Of a stretch of 64,000 nt of DNA, positions 53,408-64,000 are shown one piece after another. This DNA comes from Gracilaria vermiculophylla (taxonomy: Eukaryota; Rhodophyta; Florideophyceae; Gracilariales; Gracilariaceae). The notes beneath the pieces were generated by a model. The model saw only the letters and a list, made by a program, of their open reading frames with translations, ran no database searches and had not been told where the DNA came from. Location of the stretch: NCBI GenBank assembly GCA_019155205.2, contig JAHNZQ020000308.1, positions 5,435,312 to 5,499,311 on the forward strand. Reading direction: 5' to 3'. Position 1 is the first letter of the stretch; each line of letters begins with the position of its first letter. A program made the translations under genes and the position numbers.

Positions 53408-55199
53408 ATACTTAATCGGCAGGGTAGAGCTGTCGTCAAGTTCAGTTTGGGGGAACGCCGTGGGGTGCAGGTGAAGTTGGCAGAGCAGGTCGGTGGCAGG
53501 AGAGAGGAAGGCGTGGGATGCTCCGGGGTAGAGATGGGAGACGACTCCGTGGTCATTCAGGGTGCCGTTGTACAGTATCTCACCAAAACGTCACACGTCT
53601 ACTGCCGACAGGGTAGGTGGAAGAGGATTAGATGTGGCGGCAGCAGGTGTGGGCGCCGCACCAACGTGCGGCGCCCCTAGTTTTTTGACGGCTGCGTTCT
53701 TGGGCGGTTCGAGGAGGTGATCCGCCGACAAGGGCGGTTCGGGTCGCTCCAAGGATGCTGTGTACAACGCATGTATCGATCTTGGGCGCCGTATATGCGG
53801 ACTTGGATCTCGTTCTTTGTGTCCGCGGATCCTAATGTGTACGCGTCTGGTTCGATGTTGACCATCATCGGATCGGAGAGGGTGGGTTGACCTGGGCCGC
53901 TGCTACTTGTCTTAGTAGTACGGCGGGAGTGTCGATTATTCCGGAGTGCCTCTGTGGGTTCCGGAAATGGTAGTTAAGGTCCGTATGGCGCCATGTTTCT
54001 GCGGTGTGAACTGTCCGGACGAAGCTGAGGGCTTTTTAGAGATCTGGCAAGCAACCAGTGGGGTATTTTTCCGAGAGGTTGGACTTGTAGCGTGTAGGGA
54101 GTGACAGCTGGAAGCAGCTGTAGGTCTCTGAGAGTGGTGTTTCGCATGTCTCGACGAGGTTGTTGAAGCGGAGGATATGCTCCTCCATTGTCCCTCGGAG
54201 TCGGAACTGCATGAGTTTTAGTCTGGCCTCGGCTAGTTCATTGGCCAGGAAAATGCCTTTTCTAGGGCCCTTTTCCAGCTCTTGTAAGGTTTCTTATGAC
54301 TTGTCTTGAGACACCACTCGGTTGTACCAACGATAAGCCGCCTGACGTAGTTTGCAGACGGCGATATAAACTTCTTAAGCGGGTGTTCTTGCTGGGAAGA
54401 GGGGGGTGACCTTGCGCACGCCAGACGAAAAGTCCGTGATGACAATAGACGAGCGTTCTTCCGGTCCTGCGACAAAGGTAAGGTTACACACGGATTTGAC
54501 CACGTGTGCGAGATCGGAGCGGCCGGCCCGACCCCCCTCGGCTGAGGTGGTGTCGGCTTTCATGGTGTTCGTACGCGCAACAGGCGGTGAGTAATCCGCG
54601 TTTTTACTTCATTCGTCTGCTTTTGTTCCGTTTTCCGGTGGGAGGCCCTAGTCCTCTACATGAGACTTCTCCTGCTGTGTTTGAGGTTTATCGGGGGCCA
54701 AGTGGTCCGGCGTCGGAGGGCTGGCATACACGCGGTTGTGCGGGAGCGCGTAGCTTCCAAACATTTGGAGACGAGGCTCTACAGTCCCCAGACGGTCCGT
54801 GAGGCGCGTACCTACCTCGTTCATCTGCGTTGCCAGCGTGTCCATTGAGCGCTGGTGGTTGAGCATCGCAGAGAGGATAGCGTCGAGCGAGGCCTGTCGA
54901 GTGGTGTTTGTGCTTGTGGCGACCGCTTCTCGGGTCTGATGTGGTGACGTGCGGAGGACGTGCGCAATTGCTGGTGAGGCGGCAGGTGACATATCTTGCT
55001 GATTGGTGGAACGGGGAGTTACCGAAGGAGATCCGGTGGCGGCGCTCTGCTTGGTAGGAGGAGCGGCTTCGGTGGCGGAGGCGGCTTGTGTGCGGGGTCC
55101 TGAGCGGACAGGCCCAGTCGGAAAGGGCGAGCGAGGAGGAGAGCGGTGTGTGCTCGCAGCAGCATAGACGCTGTAGAGGCGGGCGTCTTGGGAGCTCAT
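53408..55199 (-). pseudogene. gag and protease remnant of gypsy element Z
   Basis: The probable start is MSSQDARLYSVYAAAST at 55199; an in-frame Met 22 codons upstream is possible. A Ser/Thr/Pro-rich N terminus to about 54650 is followed by the gag core with LAEARLKLMQFRLRGTMEEH and LPTRYKSNLSEKYP in the 54240-54060 region, typical of gypsy capsids. Several stops and shifts are present. Before the RT a protease trace reads YPGASHAFLSPA, where DSGASHxF is expected, so the catalytic Asp is lost. The element lies on the minus strand with its 5' side to the right. Confidence 0.7.
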
Positions 55200-55418
55200 T
55201 TCACAAAACATGGCGTCTCGGTGGAATGGTGTATGTAAGGGGAAGGATGGGGACATGAGGCGCACTGGGAGGTGGTGCAGGGGGGAGGGAAAGATTGAGC
55301 GATGCGATCAAATGTAACACAGAAGGATTGATAGGAGTCTGTCCTGTCCTATCCCTGGAAAGAATTTGGGCCGGGTCTCTTTTAACTGGCAGAATGACTA
55401 GCGTTTTCTACATATAAG
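55200..55418. other. 5' untranslated region of element Z
   Basis: Between the gag start and the minisatellite. I could not recognise the 5' LTR boundary or a primer-binding site. Confidence 0.3.
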
Positions 55419-55555
55419 AGCTGTTTCTAAGAATATACTAGCTGTTCCTAAATATATACTAGCTGTTCCTAAATATATACTAGCTGTTTCTAAGTATATA
55501 CTAACTGTTTCTAAATATACTAGATGTTTCTATGTATATACAAGCTGTTTCTAAT
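55419..55555 (+). repeat. Minisatellite, about seven copies of a 21-bp unit
   Basis: Units follow AGCTGTTTCTAAATATATACT with small changes (TTCCTAAATA, TTTCTAAGTA, one shorter copy). It is directly upstream of the Z gag gene and may belong to its LTR or leader. Confidence 0.85.
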
Positions 55556-57744
55556 TCACGGCCTTCTTGATTACACGCCGCATTTGCGCCGTGCCCGACC
55601 GCTTTCCTCTGTAAGACAGCGGTCGGTGTTTATGTTGTTCAGTTGTGAATGAACCGCTTTCCACCGTGCCTTCTGGCTACATATAAAATCATAACTAATA
55701 CATCAAGTCTCAAGTGTCAATCAGTTGAGTGCGTGAGTGTCGAGCGTTAGAATGTTGAAACAGGGCGATTAAACGCGGCGGAGAGTCTGATAGTCTTGGA
55801 TGAAGAGCACAGCCCCCGATGGCAATTGGAATCAAAGCTTAGGCTTATGTATGCCTCCCAACGAAATAACTCAAGCAACCATATTCGGAAGATTACCAAG
55901 AGCAATCACGAACGCATTATTGGTGTGGGCCTGATTTGAATTGCCCATACAGGTTTCCGTGTCGCTGAAAGTGCGAATGGATGTGTTCCTTTGCAGTAGT
56001 CGGATTTCTGGATCTCTATTTTCAGGGACATATTCGAGAAGCCAGGCGTTTATCGATGCTAACTGCCTGAAAGCGATCTCAGTCTCTCAAATTGATGATG
56101 TAGAGCGGTACGGAAAATTTAGAGATAAAACGTCTCTCAATTTCTCCCAGACGTTGCTCCCGTGAGGAGGAAGTGTGAGGGGATGAGCTCTTCAAGCCCT
56201 GACAGGACATGCGTATCTCTACGGAGTGAGACTTGATATACTTAAGACGTATCGCGTTAATCGAGATGAAAGGGATGAATCCAAGTAGAGAAGATCCCAA
56301 AACAGAGAAAAATAAAAATAAGATATAGAAAGAAGTAAAGAGATCGCTACGCGATAAACATGAAGAAAAAGATGAAACAGCGAGATAGACACCAAAGACC
56401 GGACGGAGTAAAACGATCAGAATTGAAACAAGTACTGTATACCATCAGGTCCCACCTATTCGACGGATGATTCTTCTCGATGACACGAAGCGAGTGAGTG
56501 TTCCGTGCCATTCGCCGTACCTCCGCCAGGATGATGGCTCTCAACATGACGAATAAGACTCAGATCCGAACTCGATTGAATCTAATTGAAAAGGCGTATC
56601 GACAGCGAGATGTTGCCTGCTCTCGAAATTGAGACTGCGTTGCAGTGCGGTATGGCTATGCTCAGCAGCACAATTACTACAGTATGTTCCGTGGTCGACC
56701 CGTTTTGGGGAAGGGTCACCACGGCGTTTGGCACGCGCTTGGCGTGCCTCTTACGCCAAAGTGTAGCCTAAAATCTGTAGACTATATTCCTGGTCCGACC
56801 TCGGGAGCCTCATCATATTATTTATAAGCAGGACGCTTTTGGGCTATTTCCTCTTTGAAAATGTCCGGTAAATATTCCACTGCGGGCGCCTTTCATTGCA
56901 TGAAGCGACACTGGAACGGGATGAAACAAACTTTACAAAATGAAATTTGCAACTGAAAATTGAGATCAAGCGAATGCGATCGCTGCCATGGGTGATAGCA
57001 TTTGTAAATTCTTTGCCCAGCTCGAGATGATGTGCCTGTAAACAGGCAATAAGAACGGGCTCAGGGAAGTTTTCAACAAGATGGGGGATAAGAATTACAG
57101 TTAGTATGCGGCCATCGAAACCATGGGATGCAGTATATATACTCAGTGCAAACACGCACAGTCGTTGAAATTCGGAAAACTGGACATATTTCTCTGGTAA
57201 TTCGAAACTCAAGTTCAAAAAGAGAGAGAATTCCGAAGCGTTGATTATGTGCTAGATGCAAAACGTGCTCTCCACGACGACAGTGTAGTTTCGCAAGAAC
57301 GAAGGAGAGGCTGGGCTACCCTCAACACGGTGCACACGGCCGAAACCATGGATCGCGGAGTCATTGGCAGCAAAGATCCTGCTGTTTAAGTAGTTCTTCT
57401 ACGAATCTGTAGCCAGCTAGCACGTAATAAACGACGCAAGGATGGGAATTGTGGTAAGTCATAAGGTATTGACTACACGGCGAACTAGAAATTTTGCGAT
57501 AACTTGAAAATCATTGCTGGCCTGAGACATTGGATGTAGGTAGTGGAAACAAGCTGCAGCGCAATAGCCGGAAAATGAGAAAACACCAAAAAGATGTTTC
57601 GGAACTTCCTTTTCTAAATATGGCCCTAGTAAAGCTCTCTTGAGGGATCGGCACTACTAAGGGGGATGGTCAGTGCCATGGCCGTCCCTTCTGCCCTTAG
57701 CTATAAATGCTGCAGAAGCATATGGCGCACTTTTTAGAATTCAT
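55556..57744. other. Long region without recognised gene
   Basis: About 2.2 kb with only short frames. A TATA-like ACATATAAAATC lies near 55679 and could belong to a retroelement LTR. The frame 56645-56827 (+) reads cleanly but has no domain I know. The stretch at 56300-56380 is A-rich. Confidence 0.3.
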
Positions 57745-57770
57745 ACCATAGGACTTTGAAACGCACTGTA
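57745..57770. repeat. Isolated Tc1-like terminal repeat
   Basis: CATAGGACTTTGAAACGCACTGTA matches the end of the non-autonomous elements (inverted form of TACAGTGCGTTTCAAAAGTATAGGACA) with a small gap. No partner end is seen nearby on the left, so it is a relic. Confidence 0.55.
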
Positions 57771-58429
57771 TCTTGTCAATTTCACTCCGTTCTTCACATC
57801 CGTTTTGCTCTGTAACTTAAAAATATTGGAGCCTTTCCACTTTTCTTTCTAATTTGCCTTATTGGATCTTTATATCGCCTTTCAACTAATTCATCATCCT
57901 AAAAATTGCTCATTCTGTGATTTAAAGAAATCTCGAGATATACGGTTGCTACACCTGGATGAAAATCCGTCATTTCTTTTTCTCACGATGCAACTTGTAG
58001 TTAATGACTCATTTGGGCTCTATCTTCACTCTACAGAATCGCATGGATACTCAGGATGAACTCTAATGATTAGGAATCTCATGTAAAGTTCGCAACACAT
58101 TTATATCTCGGGTTTTTACGATAATGCTTTCACATGGGATTAAGCTCCGCCTTTCTAGTGTCTCGGAAGATAAAGAAATGAAATAGAAGGAGGCCATTAG
58201 GCTGGCCGATATCATTACCGTCGAAGATGAATTCGATATGTTGGTGACGGGGATGGAGAAGACCAAAAATTCAATTACAGACTGTTTCAAAAACATACGA
58301 CATGCTGTGAAGTCTGAAAAAACCTACCAAATGTATACTGTACGCCTAGAAAAATAGGTTTCAGAAAAAATCGAAGTCAAAAAACCGTTTCAAAAACATA
58401 TGATCATCAATAACAAATCTTTATTGCAC

Positions 58430-60710
58430 GACGGGCAATAGTTTATTTTGCATTCTTTTTGCTGTATAACGCTATTGCAGCGTTTCGGCATCGAATTGAT
58501 GTAATTTTACACCCTTAAAACTGTTATAGATTTCTGGCAATTATTAGTGCAGTTTTAGAGTTTAAAAATTGTCTGAAATTGCCTTTTATGCGCACTACAG
58601 TGCGTTTCAAAAGTATAGGACAGTGCAAAAGCGCATCAAAATATATATTTCTGCCTCTTGTAGCCACCCTTCTTCGTTAAAACCCTCAAAAACACGTTTC
58701 GAAAGTATAGGACACTTCCAACTCGCGCGTGATTATTACCTCATCATGTTGCTTTCTTTCCTCAAATAGGCACAAAGTATTATGAAGTAAAAGCTTACAA
58801 CACAGTAATTCAAATAGGACCTTAGATATAGGCCATCGTTTTCATTTTTGTACCGGTTTATTCAATATTTACTGTAATATAAACATAAAGGTTTATTGAT
58901 AGCTTAATTATGCTCATCTAAAACAATGAGTGTAATGTTTTGTAAGATTATTGTCTTGACAATGTGTGTTGCACTCAAAAACCCATGAAAAGAACGAATC
59001 TTTTACAAAATATGAATAAAATGGTAGTGAAAAACGCTTCAAAGTTCTTTCGGTTTATAAAACTGAACAACGTTTCCTTTTGAAACCTGCAAATGAACAA
59101 ATATTGGTGCCACAGTATGCAATGAGCACTGAAAATAAAGTCAGCTGCAAAAAGAATGCATTTGAAAATGAGTAAAACTTTGATTAGGATGAACAACAGT
59201 GTTTTACATATTGTTATCATGAGCAACAAACATCAAATAAAATTTGAACACAGATAAGTTTTATTAAAGCTCATATTATGCTATGTACTTGATTCTAGAT
59301 GAAAACAACTACATATAAAGGCTTCTCAGTAAGAATTACAGACTTAAGAAGGCTTTCAAATGATTTATCACAACGTTTTACAAAAGTTTACGTGTCTTAT
59401 CAGAAATGTAAACTGGTTTTTCACCAAGATACCGCCGCCGTTTGATAGTCTATGGCAATGAAAAACGTTCTTGGCTTGCTATAGACTAATGCCACGCAGA
59501 TACTCACGCGTTAGATTTACTTCAACCGTCTTGAAACCGAATAATCTGTACTCGTTAGAATGATTTATGGCCATTACAGGCCATTCTGGACAGGTTTTGA
59601 TTAAAAAAAAGTATTGGAAATAGCGCGAAAACTATGAATATTTTAATTATGAGACGTTAGAAAAACGCGATTCAAAAGCGTTGAATTAGTATTGTTTGGT
59701 ACACAAAAGCGAAAACCATCTACTGAAGAAGGCAAAATGAAGGTTGAAAGGAATATGTCCTATGATTTTGAAACGGTTTTTTAACTTGAAGTTTTTTAAC
59801 AACTAATTTTGGTAGCACTACAGTACTAAAAACGATGATTTGCATCAAAATGCCCGGTGTCCTATAATTTTGAAACAAACTTTACCCATCCTCGCAGGCA
59901 ATCCTCAAACATTTTCCATTGGGTTGAAATCTGGTCAGCGCGCCGGCCACTCTAAAACAGATACCTCAGACTCCTGTAGCCAATTTTCGATTAAACATGA
60001 AGTGTGCACAGGCGCATTATCTTCTTGAAAACTTAAATTTTCTTCATGGAAACATAAACCAAATGGTAGCAAATAATTGTATAGAACTTCTTTATATTTT
60101 TCCGCACTCATGTTTGTTTCAATAAATTCAATTTCCGTGAATATGTTTTCAGAAAGGCCGGCCCAGACTATTACAGAGCGTTCACCTGAATGTCCGGTAT
60201 AAGACCCATGACGTTCCTTACCAAGATCTTGCCATGAAAATTTGTAGCAATCTGGTCCGTCCAAAATTGAACTTTTTTTCAACTGTAAAAATAACATTTT
60301 CCCTTTTTTTTCCAGTGGGCTATTCCAGCACATTAAGCAATTCTTTTTTGCTTTTGATGGTTTTGGAGAAAGGAACTACTTTTCAATTTTTTGTATTTAA
60401 ATAAATTTTTGCTGTTTACCTGCCTCTCTATAGTACTTTTAGAAACAATGTGATTGATATTTATTCCAATTTTTTTGCCCGATACTTTTCCTTTGCACAA
60501 AGCCCTTCAACTTCTCTTTTATTTGCTGGACGAAGCTTTTTAGGGCGTTCCGGAGATCTTTTAATCCATAGAGAGTCAGAGTTTCGAGAAAAGTAGCAAT
60601 TTTACCCCTAGAACGCTTCAATGTTTAAGCGATAGCACTATTCGAATGTTTCTCGGCTATCTTTACGATTTAAAGCGGTTCTTGCTTGGAAAGTGGCGGA
60701 ACTCGAGCCA
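58430..60710 (-). pseudogene. Tc1-like transposase, split by a transposon
   Basis: The start is MARVPPLSKQEPL near 60710, and the helix-turn-helix part is full of stops. The catalytic part is better kept at 60333-59935: LDGPDCYKFSWQDLGKER, then RSVIVWAGLS, then QEDNAPVHTSCL with the second Asp intact, then EWPAR and DFNPMENV. The frame is then cut at 59884/58597 by the nested element. If that insert and one TA are removed, the frame runs on without a shift into KRQFQTIF and the C terminus. It would have cut and joined DNA at TA sites. Confidence 0.82.
58598..59882. mobile_element. Non-autonomous Tc1/mariner-like element, copy 2 (nested)
   Basis: 1285 bp between TA duplications (58596-58597 and 59883-59884). 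The left end is CAGTGCGTTTCAAAAGTATA and the right end the inverted form (CCTATAATTTTGAAACAAACTT). Its interior shares long blocks with 31117-32517 and lacks a transposase. It sits inside the transposase of an element with similar ends. Confidence 0.85.
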
Positions 60711-60868
60711 TTTTCACTAAAAAGAAGACGGTGTACATATCTTTTGGTAACGATTCTACATAGACTATGTGCGAAATCTGGCCTACAGTACAGTTTTGGC
60801 TCTCGTTTGAGTGGTAATATGTTTTTGAAACGCACTGTATGTTAGTATGTTCCATGCCATCAATTTGG

Positions 60869-60883
60869 AATACAAATCAAACT
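60869..60883 (+). repeat. 15-bp direct repeat, left
   Basis: AATACAAATCAAACT, identical to 61956-61970. A third copy with one mismatch lies at 61976-61990. Confidence 0.65.
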
Positions 60884-61955
60884 GTTGCAATATGTCGGTC
60901 GCGAATGTTGCGGAATGTGCCAGAAATTGCTGATACACACGTGTAGAATGTTCCAGTATTGTCCAGCAAATTGCACGCTTTGTTGGCCCAGCAAAGACTA
61001 CAGTATTTTAGTGGTGCTGGCGCAAATTGTCGCTTTATTATTGGTTAGTGTGCAGCTCCGGAGGTCTCTAGAAGCCAATGGAGTAACCTAGACGCACACA
61101 TGAGTTACTAGCAAGTAGAAATGCGTATTTGGCTCGCTTATAGTGCCTCTAAACACTATAAAAAGAAGGTCTGAGCTTCAGACTTCGGCCTGGATTCACC
61201 TCAACAATCGACCAACATCTAAGCCCCACCCCCTAACAACCTTCAGCCACTTCAACTATCATCAACAACCAGTGAGGCGTTCGCCGCTGGATAAAGGGCT
61301 TCTAGTGAGGCGTTTGCCGCTAGTTGTCTAATAGGGTGGGGAAATACCGTCGCCAAGACCGGTTAAAGCGCCTCAAGCGTGGACGGGAGACGGGTAGTTT
61401 GTACCAAAGGTGTTTCTGTCGTCTGTGAGCCCCACCGGAGCTTAGCTCGGATAACGGTGTCGGTCGAAAGACCTGGTGATTTCCAGATGGAAGTGCTTGA
61501 CGGGAAGCTATCCGCAGGCGACGGGCCGTGCAAACTTTCCTGCAAAGGACCAGCTTTGGTATAGAGTGGAAGCATATCTCGCTGTTAGTAGCTCTCCTCG
61601 GGAAGCCCTGTAAAGATTGTATTCGCCTGCTTCTGGTTTGTGCAGAGGTAGGTAGGCTGCAGAATCCACTCTACATCCGGAGTGTCTGACCGGAAGCTGA
61701 GGGTGTGACTCTTGTCAATCCTTGACATAATTCTTGGGTTGCTCGCCGTTTCAACAAGAAGTTAAGAAGTTGTTTACGGGGATTGAGCCTCTTGCTCTCC
61801 CTAGTGATATTTTCTTTCATCGAGTGGGTTTAGTTCTTTTGATCCCACTGTTTTCCACTTGTTCTGGGGCTTTTAGCTACGAAGAGCACCCTTTTGGCTT
61901 TCATTATTACACGTGTTTAGCCCCCTGCGTCAACTTCTCGTGATGGCGCCAACAC
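60884..61955. other. 1.07-kb segment between 15-bp direct repeats, unrecognised
   Basis: No protein domain is visible. It has a TATA-like CACTATAAAAAGAAGG at about 61155, a C-rich stretch to about 61270 and two close copies of GTGAGGCGTTNGCCGCT at 61272 and 61299. CCAGTGAGGCG is also found at 43732. The flanking 15-bp repeats could be a long target duplication. The kinase pseudogene starts just after the right repeat. Confidence 0.4.
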
Positions 61956-61971
61956 AATACAAATCAAACTC

Positions 61972-62751
61972 GTGGAATTCAAATCAAACTGTACTGTACA
62001 GCGCACAAGCATGAACTTGGAAAGTTCAATCTCTGCGGGAAAGTACCATGCAATGAGTCGTCCCATTCATGCGTTGCGTTCCCTGAGCCACAGAGGCATC
62101 TCGGAAGCGTTGGACGTGCTGGTAGAGGAAAATTATATGTACTTAATAATACAACGCCTGCAGAGCCAAAGACTGGACGCTCACATCTCTGACAGAGGCG
62201 GTATCCTCTCGAAGGCTGACGCGCGGAAAATTGCTAGAGACCTGGTTTCCAGTACCCACTATCTTCGTTCCAAAGAATACGTGCACCGCAACAGAACGGT
62301 TGGCAATATCTAGATGTAGTGCTCCCACGCTTTAAAGCCTGAGGCCATTCAATCCAGTCTTGAGCACGTTTCTTTTGTTGATGAAGAAGAAGATCGGCGA
62401 ATAAGTGGATCAGTCGGAAACACGCTATATCAGGCTTCGAAAATGATGCGCGGAAATAACTATAGCGCATCGGCTGATATGTTTTCTCGCGGTGTGTGTC
62501 ATTATCTAATGCTAAGCGGCTCTTTTCTATTCCAGTCAAACAGCATTCGAGAGTTTGAGATTACTAGGGAAAGAAATGCGGGTCCAAAATTCGCCGAACA
62601 TGCATGGCAAGATGTGTCTGCGAATGACAACGATTTTATTGTGTCTCACTTGGAACCATTGTGGACAAATCGGTCATATGCTTGCGCCGCATCTGATCAT
62701 TCATGTTTGGCTGAAAAAATACGCGCAACGGATGACAAAAGCAATGGATAA
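61972..62751 (+). pseudogene. Decayed CAMK-type Ser/Thr protein kinase
   Basis: One plus-strand frame with two stops close together (62311 and 62317) covers kinase subdomains IV to X. It reads LRSLSHRGISEALDVLVEENY, MYLIIQRLQ (hinge), GGILSKADARKIARDLVSST and LRSKEYVHRN. In the last phrase the catalytic HRD is HRN, and the stops fall where DLKPENIL is expected. The DFG loop seems lost, as FVDEEEDRRISG follows. The substrate end GNTLYQASKMMRGNNYSASA matches the APE region (read ASK), and MFSRGVCHYLMLSGSFLF the following helix. The glycine loop is not found upstream. The pattern is closest to calcium/calmodulin-dependent kinases. It cannot encode an active kinase. Confidence 0.8.
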
Positions 62752-62988
62752 GTGGCCCAGACAATAGAAAACGAAAGCACTGCAGCCAAGAACCCATCGA
62801 TGGCTAGAGCGCACGAAAGCTCAACTGAGCATGTCGATATTGAAACTGTATTGACAGTTCGCGACACCATCGAGGGTGTTTTGGGTTTTTTGAAACTGTT
62901 GTTGATTTGCTGAAACTCTGTTATTTGGACCAGTAATAGAACTCGTCAATCCGGTTTCAAAGGTGTTTTTCTTTTTTTGGTCCGTCAA

Positions 62989-64000
62989 ATGGTTGACGAG
63001 ATACAACCTCTAACGTCTCCAGTTCTTCGAAGAAGTAGCCGAAGAAAAGGCCGTAATGACTCCAATATGAATCCAAATGCTGCGGAAAGTACCATACAGA
63101 CCCCGAAAAAGAAAATGAAGATTGTGGATGAGGTAGAAATGGCTCGAGTGAAGGAATATGTGAAGAAAAAGCGTCCTTCGACTGTTTCGGTAGAAGAAAA
63201 ACTGGATATCCTAATGCTACAAGCGAAAATCCGCCATGAACATCATCAACGTCAAAAGCTACTTTCTCCTGGAAGAAAAATGAAGAATGCAAAAGCTACG
63301 GAAAGAGTTGCTGACCTTCTGGGGCGGAAAAAGGACCTGGTGGCTGATGTTTGGAGCTCTTACGTCAATGATATACCGCTCTCGGTTGCAAAACCTTCTG
63401 GAAATTATCGAATCAAGAGTAATAGAGAGTTCCTAGAGCACGTGGGGTTGGTATTATGGTGCAATCGTTCGTGAGAGGTCGAAGAGAGATACGACAAAGA
63501 ACAGTAGCCAAGGACGTCATGGACTTTCTCGATGGATGCGGCTTCATTACAGTCGATCGAAATTATAAAAAGGACTTGAACGCCGCGTTGCGTTCCGTCC
63601 AGCGATTTCTTACTCTACTCGGGTATCAGCGGGGGAAGAAAACGGGCATGAAGAACTATAAGTTGAGGGCGGAAAACATCGAGAAGCGCGATCAATATGT
63701 GCAGTTCATGACCAACGTGAACCAGGATAATGCGAGACGTGTAGTTTATATGGACGAGAGCTACATCCATAAGAACTATCAACGCCACGATGATTCCCTT
63801 TTCGACCCCAACGACGAGCAGGATTTGGAAGTGAAGGCAATGCATAAGGGTCGACGATATTGTTTCGTAGCCGCTATTATTGACGAAGACAAATCCATGC
63901 AGAACGTCCCGGATGAGGAACGTCCTTTCATTTCCAAAGCGCATTTGATGCTCGACACGTACGATGTTTTCGAAGGTGGAAAAAAACAAACCGTTGATTA
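62989..64000 (+). pseudogene. IS630/Tc1-like DDE transposase, frameshifted, cut by window end
   Basis: Two overlapping plus-strand frames form one protein. The first (62989-63474) holds a basic N terminus and a helix-rich part (VEEKLDILMLQAKI, ATERVADLLGRKKDLVADVW) and then GNYRIKSNR. The second continues from about 63426 (VPRARGVG, then RQRTVAKDVMDFLDGCGF, then LTLLGYQRGK) to the window end and contains VVYMDESYIHKNY, the first catalytic Asp block of IS630/Tc1-type enzymes. A one-base shift near 63425 joins them. The other catalytic residues lie beyond the window. Distinct from the Tc1 elements at 41 and 58 kb. No terminal repeat was identified on the left. Confidence 0.72.

Larger units (their letters stand above)
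58278..60837 (-). mobile_element. Tc1/mariner element, copy 2, with nested insert
   Basis: The ends are CAGACTGTTTCAAAAACATA on the left and its inverted match TATGTTTTTGAAACGCACTG on the right, between TA dinucleotides (58276-58277 and 60838-60839). Subtracting the 1285-bp nested element and one TA leaves 1273 bp, close to the 1278 bp of copy 1 at 41149. The left part carries the transposase C terminus (NSMPKRCNSVIQQKECK), and the right part carries the rest. Confidence 0.88.

Noticed and set aside
56586..56827. Two overlapping plus-strand frames with HHGVWHALGVPL
   Set aside because: They read smoothly for 60 codons but I recognise no family, and nothing around them supports a gene.
1..64000. 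CRISPR arrays, rRNA, tRNA, bacterial-type operons
   Set aside because: No regularly spaced repeats, no conserved rRNA blocks and no cloverleaf-type boxes were noticed on reading. I could not run a covariance search, which would be needed to exclude a tRNA fully.

Overview
The window looks like a transposon-rich stretch of a eukaryotic nuclear genome, most probably a red alga of the florideophyte type. This is an inference, not a proof. It rests on compact genes with no or very short introns, several TATA-driven genes for secreted proteins, a secreted GH16 glycoside hydrolase behind a long Ser/Pro linker, and many decayed Ty1/copia, Ty3/gypsy and Tc1/mariner elements. I saw no bacterial operons, CRISPR arrays, rRNA or tRNA.

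Likely host genes sit in small islands. A secreted von Willebrand A-domain protein lies at 2.6-3.6 kb (-). Two tandem paralogues of an unrecognised secreted six-cysteine protein lie at 7.0-7.6 and 8.1-8.7 kb (+). A three-exon GH16 enzyme lies at 28.8-30.3 kb (-) and a small secreted Cys-rich protein at 33.4-33.8 kb (-). A LURP-one/Tubby-C-like protein lies at 34.8-35.4 kb (+). A Sel1-like repeat protein at 37.8-39.6 kb (-) has a decayed paralogue beside it at 35.7-37.2 kb. A dead CAMK-type protein kinase lies at 62.0-62.75 kb (+).

The rest is mostly mobile DNA. A complete but dead Ty3/gypsy element spans 10.19-16.80 kb with 328-bp LTRs; its gag is split by a solo LTR. A divergent copia element (A, 18.17-28.30 kb) carries a second copia element (B, 23.42-28.08 kb, opposite strand) inside its own 3' LTR, with a 5-bp target duplication. 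Both copia elements have the same 9-mer after the 5' LTR, a candidate primer-binding site. Two Tc1/mariner copies of about 1.27 kb lie at 41.1-42.4 and 58.3-60.8 kb; the second is split by a 1.29-kb non-autonomous element with similar ends, which has other copies at 31.1-32.5 kb and about 1.4-1.94 kb. An IS630/Tc1-like transposase runs off the right end.

The oddest block is 43-55 kb. Two chromodomain-tailed gypsy (chromovirus-like) pol ends lie head to head around 47.79 kb. Each converges on a long, decayed ORF on the opposite strand (44.3-46.4 kb + and 51.1-49.15 kb -), giving a mirror-image layout. This may be a chromovirus lineage with a downstream antisense ORF, or two rearranged elements. 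The right unit ends in a 555-bp LTR that interrupts the reverse transcriptase of a third gypsy element (minus strand, to 55.2 kb). LTRs of this same family are solo at 11.6 and 42.5 kb.
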